A stretch of 64,000 nt of DNA from Meconema thalassinum. Lineage: Eukaryota; Arthropoda; Insecta; Orthoptera; Tettigoniidae. The notes below the pieces were generated by a model, which worked only from the letters and a program-made list of their open reading frames with translations, ran no database searches and was not told the DNA's origin. This document shows, piece by piece, positions 56,889 to 64,000 of this stretch. The stretch covers positions 1,702,303,978-1,702,367,977 of the forward strand of contig OX336388.2 in the NCBI GenBank assembly GCA_946902985.2, given 5' to 3'. Position 1 is the stretch's first letter. The number at the start of each line of letters is the position of its first letter. Both the position numbers and the translations under genes were made by a program.

Positions 56889-57039
56889 TAATGATAATAA
56901 TATGACAGACAGCACTCATGGTATCTGTAGGAGCATATCTGGTAGTAGTTACGATCAATTAGTGCCGTGTTCTCGTCTATTACAAGGAATGCGGCACAAT
57001 TAAGAGCATGTTCAGAACATCAAAGATCAACGTCTCTTT

Positions 57040-57856
57040 TGAATGCCACGCGTGCCGGGACCTATCAGAGCCACCTCGCTTAAGGTGAGTTATTCGTATG
57101 ATATCAGTTTAACATTCCTCCTCTACGTTGATGATGTCATGTTAGCTTCCACTAGCAAAGAAGACCTGCAGCTTCAGACCCAAGCCTGGAGCGATCGACT
57201 TGCACATTATGGCCTACGCCTAAACAAAAGAAAGACGGAATACATGACGACAGATATGCAATATCTAAGTAGATGGGGAAGAATTGACACGTGTAACAAC
57301 ATTTAAATATCTAGGCTCTATAATCACTAATGATGGAAGTCTTGTAGAAGAGGTCAATACGAGAATCAGCGCAGCTTGGATGAAGTGGCGAACGACGAGT
57401 CACCTGCGATCGAAGGATGAAGGACAACCTAAAGTCATAGATCTATCGTAATCTCATACGTCCTGTCGCATTGTACAGATGCGAGTGTTGGCCAACAATT
57501 ACAGTGACAGAACGTCGCTGGAGTGTTATGGAGACCAAGATGTTGCGATGGACAGCAGGTGTCACCAAATTGGATGTTGTTTGGGGTTGCACCAATCAGT
57601 GACAAGATGCGGGAGTGCCGTCTGCATTGGTTTTGGGCATGTTCTACGAGCGGAAGCGGGCACAATTGCAAAGACTGGCTACAATATACAAGTCGTCGGT
57701 AAGAGACCTAACGAAAGACCGAAGCAACGGTGGGATGATACGCTGCATGGAGATCTGAAGCACCAACACCTTCATCCTGACATGGCCCGAGACAGAAACA
57801 AATGGCGACAATGTATCCATATAGCGGACCCTTCAGCTAGGCGGATCAAACGCTAA
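57040..57856 (+). pseudogene. RTE-like LINE reverse transcriptase, 3' half
   Basis: Starts inside the polymerase: FLLYVDDVMLASTSKEDL (YVDD catalytic pair), then HYGLRLNKRKTEYMTTD. After a frameshift: FKYLGSIITNDGSLVEE, RISAAWMKWR, then ALYRCECWPTITVTERR, MLRWTAGVTKLD. In a further frame: LHWFGHVLRAEA-type sequence, RPKQRWDDTL and ADPSARRIKR with a stop at 57854-57856. This is the order of RTE-type non-LTR ORF2 from the YxDD motif to the C-terminus. The 5' half including the endonuclease is missing and at least three frame changes are present. It would have made the enzyme for target-primed reverse transcription. Confidence 0.85.
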
Positions 57857-57859
57857 GTT

Positions 57860-59060
57860 CAGTTTAACATTCCTATTTTGGTTTAAGTCCGCATTATTTA
57901 AGTATAGCCTACAGTAATTTTGAATTTCCATAATCCATAACGTGTAACTTAGTAGCAAAAAGGAAGGTCATGTCTATGAAAGTGGGAGTGTCTGAGTTAT
58001 CCGGTATCTAAAACACGCAAAAGCAGTGGCGTAACTAGGATTTGCTTCTGGAGGGGGATGAGCAAAGTCAAATCTGAACTAAGTTAATTGCGTTTTTTTT
58101 TTAATTTTTGCTTTGAACTTGGCTTTTTGGTTTGTGTTTTTTTGGTTTCGTATTTGTTTCCCGCTTTTGTTTTTGAAATTTTCTTTGGGATTTTTGTTTT
58201 TGTGTGTGTTTTCTGCTCAATGATTGACGCTCCAAGATTGTGTTTGCTTTCGACCATCCGGTAGTGGTACAGCAGAGAGTGGTGGAAGTTCCCCCGTATT
58301 CTCGTTACGGTCGTTGTAGGGGAGAATTGAAACATAGAGTTTGAAGAATTCGTCACCGCTCCAAACGGGCAGTAGTGAAGAACGAAGAGTACGTACTGTA
58401 CCACTCGTAGAATGAGAGTATCCATTCAGATAAGACATGGGACATTCAAGGCGGAAATGTGAATAACACTTTAGATTTGCAGTTTTCTATTGGTGTGGAT
58501 ATATAAAATGTGTGTGTGTTGGGAAGGGAGGGGGAGGGGGTACTTGGTACTAGCAAGGAATAGTCCTAGAAGACTTGCAGCCCAGTGGTCACCATTGTGT
58601 CTCTGGGGTATTCTGAATTAAACAGATTGTTTTCAAATCTAATGTTAAGCCGCGTCCGGCAAGAAAATGTCTATCCAAACCTGAAATCGCGTAGTTTTCG
58701 CAGATGTTTTGGAGCGTTAATAATATTTTGAACGCCTGCTTTATTAACCAATCACGTATCATTCAATCATTCAGCAGTTTTAAACATGTGTTAACTGGAA
58801 TAAGAACGCCATTTACAGTGCTGAACAATTATCTTAGTGTAAGAAATAGTAGGGTTAAACTCTATCGTCTTTCGTTGCTAAACTGAAACTTGATTTTGGT
58901 GTACCGTCTGTGCAAGTGCACAAAGTGGTAGTGACGTTAGAGATAACCGCTTGACATGTTAAGGCCACTTGTGAATACATACTGATGTTGTTACTGTAGT
59001 TCCTACAGTGATGTGACATTCCCTTGTCAAACGAAGTAGATGGCTCCACACACTATATTG
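57860..59060. other. nothing recognised
   Basis: A T-rich tract (58090-58210) creates open frames on the minus strand; no repeats or domains identified. Confidence 0.4.
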
Positions 59061-59064
59061 TCTA

Positions 59065-59176
59065 ATAGTCATCACAATTAACACCGGTTATCAGACAGAT
59101 TCTACACACACCCAAAGTACACGGGGCTACATGACCGCGTTGTCGCAGCCCCTAAACTTAAGAACCAACCAACCAA
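59065..59176 (+). mobile_element. solo shared SINE tail
   Basis: The last part of family A: catcacaattaacaccggtt, ttctacacacacccaaagta, through gcagcccctaaacttaagaa to aaccaaccaacc. No head or body. Confidence 0.82.
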
Positions 59177-59479
59177 CACTATACTGTATTGCTCTTCAAA
59201 CCGGAAACCTTTGACTGAATGACACACTCATGTTCAGCTAACATTTGACTCTTCCCTACTTGCTGAACAGACCGTGATATGTTCGGTGCTGTTGCTTCTC
59301 TACCGAGAGCATCAGAATTTACACACATCAGAACAAGTTTTGCATATTGCTGGCCTAGAGTCGTAGTGGTCTCAAACCCATGAGTCGTTCTTGCGTGCGT
59401 GTATATCGGGTGTGTACACTCGCCTGTGACAATTAGGATAGATCTGTGTGAGTGTGTCACAGACAACTCGCTGAAAGTA

Positions 59480-59739
59480 TACACGACCAATATATCCGAG
59501 ACCGGTACCAACAGGGAGGAGGTGGTGCAATGTATTGGGGTGGCATCATGTATGGTCGACGAACCCCTCGTGTTCATTCCAGGGCGTATTACAGGCATAC
59601 GCTACAGGGATACTATCCTGGCACCTGTAGTGAAATGCTATGCTGATAAGTTTGGCCCGAATGTCACTTTCGTGGACGATAACGCTCACCCGCACATTGT
59701 CAATGCCTTTCTTCAGGAGAATGGTATTCACACAATGGA
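59480..59739 (+). pseudogene. Tc1 transposase fragment
   Basis: GGGAMYWGGIMYGRRTPRV in one frame and KFGPNVTFVDDNAHPHIVNA then FLQENGIHTM in another: the WGGI segment and the VDDNAHPH segment with the second catalytic Asp. The continuation (EWSAY-type, 60485 onward) lies beyond the nested retroelement; the C-terminal Glu motif is not readable. Related to the gene at 30265 but much older. Confidence 0.82.
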
Positions 59740-60473
59740 TGATGATGATACTTGTTGTTTTAAGGGGCCTAACATCTAGGTTATCGGCCCCTAATGGTTT
59801 GGGTGATAGTGAAGATGAAAATGAAATGGAAACTATAACTAAAAACTAACTACTAACTTACATACTAGAAGAAGAAATGGAAAACAAAAGGAAAATGAGG
59901 CAAATGAAGGACAGGAGGAAGGGAAATGCCCTCAAGCCTCGAAGAATGCGGATTGAGGACTTGGAAGGAAGAAGAGCCATAAAAGGCAGGCAGGAAAGTG
60001 AAAGAGGTGAGGGTCCGCCCCACAGGTAATGGATAAAAGGGGGAAAACCAGACCCAGCTCAGGAATCCCTCGGGGTCGCCAACTCCTGAACTCACCAGCC
60101 GTGAGCCCCTGAGGGTCTAGCAATATCTAGGGTGCACCAGAAGTGGTGGGGCTACATACACCCTGCCTCCTTGAGGGCCTTGAGTAGAAGGCAGGAGATA
60201 ACAGGAAAATAAAAAGAAGGCTGACTCCTCGGAGAAGGAGGGTATCAGAAAAGATGAGACAAGGGCCAACTAAGGCGCGAAATGAAGAGACTCCCTAGGC
60301 CTCGGATACCCTAATACCGTCGGGGTCGGAAGAGAACAAGAGTTGACCAAGTGAGGTCGACAGAAAAGAAGACGGAGAGGAGCCCGGCACAAGTAAGTGG
60401 AAGCAATGCCGGACTCAGCTGGGACCCCGTGGTCGCCAACCCACGTCCCACTAGATGTGAGCCCCTGGGGGGT
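59740..60473 (-). mobile_element. Retroelement 3' end (stem-loop and (ATC)n tail) in Tc1
   Basis: 11-bp duplication cacacaatgga / cacagaatgga at 59729-59739 and 60474-60484. On the minus strand it ends with a ggggccgataacctagatgt-type stem-loop, ccccttaaaacaacaag and (ATC)n. The body holds two diverged copies of a block with ggggctcac and ttggcgacc (60465-60380 and 60110-60030). No coding motif recognised; a LINE 3' region or a SINE are both possible. Confidence 0.82.
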
Positions 60474-60599
60474 CACAGAATGGAATGGTCTGCCTATGCT
60501 CAATTGTGTCGAGCAGTCCAAGTAAGTCCGTCCTCACTTTCATCCCCACTGTGCTCCATTGCAATATGCAAAGCTTTTTTTGATGTGTGTAGTTTCTTA

Positions 60600-61048
60600 A
60601 TTTTTAACCAATGTTTGAAATCGTGTAACTTCGTAACAAAATGCCTCCATTTTGAATGTACCCTGCATATTTTAGAATTCACTTACTGAAAGGATTAATA
60701 AGATTGCGTTCTCTTCCTGATAAGTTACCCCTTCTCAAGACTTAAGCACGTGTTGCAGCGAGATGAGATAAGCTAAGGGCTTCTCCTGATGATTCATCAT
60801 GAGACTGGAGTATCGTGCCGACAACATGCGGTTTCCGCTTTGACTTGTTATCTAAGCGCTCTAGTGCAAGGTCAGCAGATTATATCAGTAATTTCAAGGT
60901 CGTACTCGCTCATTCATGTCCAGAGCTCTCAGGATGTGTCCCGTCTCAAGAGCGAAGCACGCGATATTGACCACCAAGCAGCCGTCCGCCTCTAGGTCGC
61001 ATTATCATCTCTGTGACCTTCAGCCACCTGCAGTGCTGCAGTAGCAAG
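60600..61048. other. nothing recognised
   Basis: No shared repeats; 60780-60815 (cctgatgattcatcatgaga) resembles a hammerhead half by chance only. Confidence 0.4.
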
Positions 61049-61050
61049 TA

Positions 61051-62372
61051 CAGGGTGGCGCACGAAATGTCATTCACTGGAAATTGTTTATAGAATATTT
61101 AATATACAACATATTTAATAAAGAATGGCATTACAACATTCACTGAAATGTGCATGATTAGTCAGTATGCAGGACATGTCCAATATGCCCACCTTCTCGG
61201 CATACAACAGCTTCGAGACGAACCTGCATGTTTGTGACCACTCGACGACACATGTCCTCGGAAGAAAGTCACAATGGCCGCTTGCAATTGCAGTACATTT
61301 TCTGGTTTCTGGCGGTAGATTGTCTCCATCAAATATCCCCATAGGAGGAAGTGGCAGGGATTAATATCGGGGCTATGTGGTGGCCAGATTGAGCCGCTCT
61401 GAAAACGTTCGGGATATCGATGGGACATCACACGGGGCCCGAAATGTTCATGCAGGAAGTACAGAACAACATTTGCTGTGTGCAGACGAGCTCCATCTTG
61501 CATAAGCCATTGTGTCTCTATTGGCAGTCGTAATGCAAAGAGTTGTGGAAGGAAACTGATTTGCAACATGTCATGTAACGCGCATTGTTGACTGTGCCAT
61601 GATTGGCCCAATAATTACATGACTGGAAATTGCAGCCCACACACACACTTTCACACCATGACTTTCAACCTCGTGCACAATAGCAGGCCGTTTTTCGCCC
61701 AAAACCGGACATGTTTGTTCACAGCACCGTTGAGATAAACGTATGCCTCATCACTGAACCATGTGTTGTGCATCACCTTCTGCAGTAGACCACCCAGCAA
61801 ACTGTACTTGCCGTTGCTTGTCAAGCGCCGTTAGTTTCTAACCTGTTGTAATTTTGTATGGGAATTGATCAAGCTCAGACTGCAGCATTCTCTGAATTGA
61901 CCGACGAGAGATGTCCAGATGAACACAGGCAGTTCTGGTGGATTTGGAGGGGCTCCGAGCCACAGCCGCTCTCACAGCAGCAAGATTATCCGGTGAGCGG
62001 ACTGGCTTGAGACGGGTTCGTTTTCTCTCCAGTATATTGCCTTCTGTTTCAAATTGGCTGGCCAGTCTAAACACTGTCTGTCAGCAGGGAGCCCATCGGG
62101 CACGGAAATAAACACGAAACCTTTCCTAAGTCCGAGTTACACACTCGTTGTTTCCGCATAAAATAACACTTTTCACCTTCTGTTCGCGCGTCAGCCTCCC
62201 TTTGTCCGCCATGCTGTATAACTGGAAGCCGGTTCACATGCGCGACATGTGCTGCTGACTGTCGAATCACGCATGAAATAAGGTTTCTGTTCACGAAAGG
62301 ACATGGTTGTGAGCCCAGATGTACACATTTTATAAACCATTTTCGATGTATGACATTTCGTGCGCCACCCTG
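61051..62372 (-). mobile_element. mariner-superfamily transposon, 1322 bp
   Basis: Perfect 23-bp inverted ends (cagggtggcgcacgaaatgt...), TA duplications at 61049-61050 and 62373-62374, and one decayed transposase gene on the minus strand occupying most of the element. Confidence 0.95.
61162..62215 (-). pseudogene. Tc1/mariner-superfamily transposase, several frameshifts
   Basis: Cut-and-paste transposase of the surrounding element. The N-terminal part is in two frames: EGEKCYFMRKQRVCNSDLGK in one (the HTH region has lost its frame), then FRLASQFETEGNILERKRTR, RSPDNLAAVRAAVARSPSKS and HLDISRRSIQRMLQSEL, a second helix-turn-helix. The catalytic C-terminal part reads QWLMQDGARLHTANVVLYFL (second Asp in QDGA), then SIWPPHSPDINPCHFLLWGY and EDVL-like sequence. 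In relatives the residue after NPC is Asp, the third catalytic residue; here it is His. With frame breaks near 62070 and between 61612 and 61838, this copy is dead. Its spacing of 47 residues between the second Asp and this position is longer than that of classical mariner. Confidence 0.88.
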
Positions 62373-62539
62373 TACTAGGAATACCAAGTGCACACGTAAT
62401 CGTTAACTAAGAGGTTTCGTGATGAAATTTGACAATCGTGGAATGTAACATTTGCGGAACGGTGTAAGAGTGAGAATTATTTACTGAAATAAGTTCAACA
62501 GGCCTTCTGTGGATCGGGTTACGTATTGAAACTCCGACC

Positions 62540-62770
62540 TCAAAGATTCTGAGTTCGATTTCCGGTTCGGCCAAGAAATATATTTCTGGTCTGAGGATTT
62601 TAACGGAGTAAAACTGATAATAGGTGGGTTCGATTCCAATGCTCAGCCATCCATAACTAATTTCCCGTGGTTTACCACTTCTACTCCAGACAAATGCCAG
62701 GATGCTACCCAAATTAAGGCCACGGTCGCTCCCTCCCCAAATCCTACTCCAATTACAAACACACATATTT
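62540..62770 (+). mobile_element. SINE family B, body with both boxes
   Basis: Boxes tgagttcgatttccggttcg (about 62550) and gtgggttcgattccaatgct (62626), then ccgtggtttaccacttctac and aggccacggtcgctccctcc; the head start is diverged and the tail lost. Confidence 0.78.
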
Positions 62771-62917
62771 GATATAATTTGCATCGGATATTTTGATGCA
62801 ATGAAATGGAGGAACTGAGCATTTATCCAGGTAGGCGAGGTTTGAATTTCGGCGGGTGGAATTTTCACCAGAAATATCACGAGGTTTGCTTTAAACTCCC
62901 TGCCAATACTGAAATAT

Positions 62918-63140
62918 GGTGTAGCGGCAAGCATTCTTGGTTGTCGCGCTGGAGGTCCGAATTCGATTCCCGGCTCTGCCAAAAAAATAATTCTGCTCTG
63001 ATGACTGGAAAGGGGTACTCTACCTCGTGAGACATAACTGAGAAGAGGCGGACTCGATTCCTATCTCAGTCGGCTTGGAAGTGGTTTTCCGTGGTTTTCC
63101 ACTTCTACTCCAGGAAAATGCCGGAATGGTTCCTAACTTA
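62918..63140 (+). mobile_element. SINE family B, part before the nested insertion
   Basis: tgtagcggcaagcattcttg, attcgattcccggctctgcc, gactcgattcctatctcagt, ending ggttcctaactta at the insertion site. It resumes at 63347. Confidence 0.85.
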
Positions 63141-63346
63141 TGTGTCATTTGTAGTTCTTCAGTCGGTCAGCACGATTAATTGTGATAATTAACTAATTCA
63201 TGTATTTTTTCCAGGAGAGTGTTTACATGTTTATATTTTGTACCCCGCCCATTCATTGGGCATAATCGTGTTGACCGACTGAAGAGCTACAGATGAACAT
63301 TTTGTAAAGGCAACACTGAAGGAATGGCTTCAAATCTCTAAATTCA
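63141..63346 (+). mobile_element. Penelope-type terminal fragment nested in SINE B
   Basis: 206 bp between a 7-bp duplication taactta (63134-63140 and 63347-63353). It has an inverted repeat of about 35 bp (gtagttcttcagtcggtcag at 63149 and its counterpart ending about 63285) and the aaggcaacactgaaggaatgg end of the terminal units at 35160 and 51900. No ribozyme core is included. Confidence 0.75.
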
Positions 63347-63515
63347 TAACTTAAGACCACGGCCGCCTCCTTCCCAATCATCACCTAAATTACAAGTACA
63401 CACACTAATACAGCTATCACAATAACACAGGTTATCAGACAAAATTCCACACTCGCCCTGGTACACGGGGCTAAATTGACTACGATGACGAAGCCCCTTA
63501 AATGAAACAACAAAA
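63347..63515 (+). mobile_element. SINE family B, part after the nested insertion
   Basis: agaccacggccgcctccttc, then the shared tail acacactaatacagctatca, aacacaggttatcagacaaa, ending aaatgaaacaacaaaaaac. Confidence 0.85.
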
Positions 63516-63762
63516 AACAATCTAAAATGAGCTGGTTATGCTGCAAGTATCTCAGCTATTCATGCCAGATTCCTCCCTCACTTGACTCTGTCCAATGATT
63601 CTAACACATCCTATTACGAAGTGCAACTGAGCAACTAGATAAATTAGTACAGTTGTCACCCCCAGATAGGCCTACCTAGTAACAGAATGCCTGTTCCGCG
63701 AAGCTTGCAAAGAAAGTTGTAATGCGTGACAAAATAAAGGGCTTTCTCTTTGAACGTTAGGG

Positions 63763-63905
63763 CCGCGGTGGTGCAGTGGTCAAACTGCTCGCCTCGATTC
63801 CCGGTCAATGCATTGTGAATTATCACGTCTTGTGGCTCAGATTCCCCGTTAAATTGAAGGTCCCGTGGCTCATGACCACGAGATTAACGGTCCTAGAACG
63901 TTCCA
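63763..63905 (+). mobile_element. SINE family C, internal deletion
   Basis: Head gccgcggtggtgcagtggtc, a shortened tRNA region (ctcgattcccggtcaatgc), then ggtcccgtggctcatgacca and gagattaacggtccta. Confidence 0.8.
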
Positions 63906-64000
63906 ACTGACAATACTTTTATAATAAAGTTTGTATTTGAGATTCCAGACCCTGTCAATAAATCATAATATTTTTAACTTGTTTTTAACAGCTGTTATCA

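Larger units (their letters stand above)
59322..60589 (+). mobile_element. Tc1-like element relic with a nested retroelement
   Basis: Ends cacacatcagaacaagtttt and gctttttttgatgtgtg (inverted), TA at 59320-59321 and 60590-60591. These ends resemble those of the intact element at 30021. Without the nested 734-bp insert only about 530 bp remain, so internal deletions have occurred. Confidence 0.85.

Noticed and set aside
60785..60812. Hammerhead-like CTGATGA ... GAGAC segment
   Set aside because: The second core is GAGAC rather than GAAAC, no stem I pairing is seen, and it is not in a recognised retroelement end.

Overview
The window looks like gene-poor, repeat-dense nuclear DNA of an arthropod, most likely an insect with a large genome. 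The evidence is the mix of mobile elements: many tRNA-derived SINEs, Tc1/mariner elements, Helitron PIF1-type helicase relics, RTE/jockey-like LINE ends and Penelope-like retroelement parts. A polyneopteran such as an orthopteran is a guess. I found no intact host gene, no rRNA gene and no convincing functional tRNA gene. Almost every longer open frame is either a decayed transposon gene or an open frame inside a repeat.

Layout. 1-4.7 kb: AT-rich DNA with two SINEs. 4.76-7.73 kb: a giant inverted repeat made of two copies of a hairpin-ended element (class H). 9.8-12.0 kb: a Helitron 3' end, then a LINE fragment split by a 1.16 kb palindrome with TA target duplications. 12.4-13.9 kb: a nested tandem duplication. 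14-18.7 kb: three more class-H elements with SINE insertions. 19-23.6 kb: a mariner relic, two 5S rRNA-derived SINEs and several tRNA-SINEs. 24-29.5 kb: a LINE end and SINE pieces. 29.9-32.9 kb: a class-H element carrying a nearly intact Tc1 transposon. 33.8-39.5 kb: SINEs, Penelope-like parts with a complete hammerhead ribozyme motif, and an arthropod repeat-gene fragment. 39.8-43.8 kb: nested SINEs and a LINE end. 44.1-45.3 kb: a mariner-like element with long terminal inverted repeats. 46-53.4 kb: SINEs, a LINE end and decayed hammerhead units. 54.6-57.9 kb: a Helitron helicase split by two SINEs, a candidate Helitron 3' terminus, and an RTE-type reverse transcriptase end. 59.3-62.4 kb: a Tc1 relic containing a retroelement tail, then another mariner-superfamily element. 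62.5-64 kb: SINEs, one interrupted by a Penelope-type terminal unit.

The value of the window is its record of insertions. Many target-site duplications can be read exactly, and several nested insertions have an uninterrupted paralogue elsewhere in the window. SINE family letters (A-G, K, M) are my own labels. The items most worth follow-up are the hammerhead ribozyme, three separate 55-bp insertions that are each just a stem-loop plus a simple-repeat tail, the 5S-derived SINEs, the palindrome, and class-H elements whose architecture resembles Helentron-associated elements.
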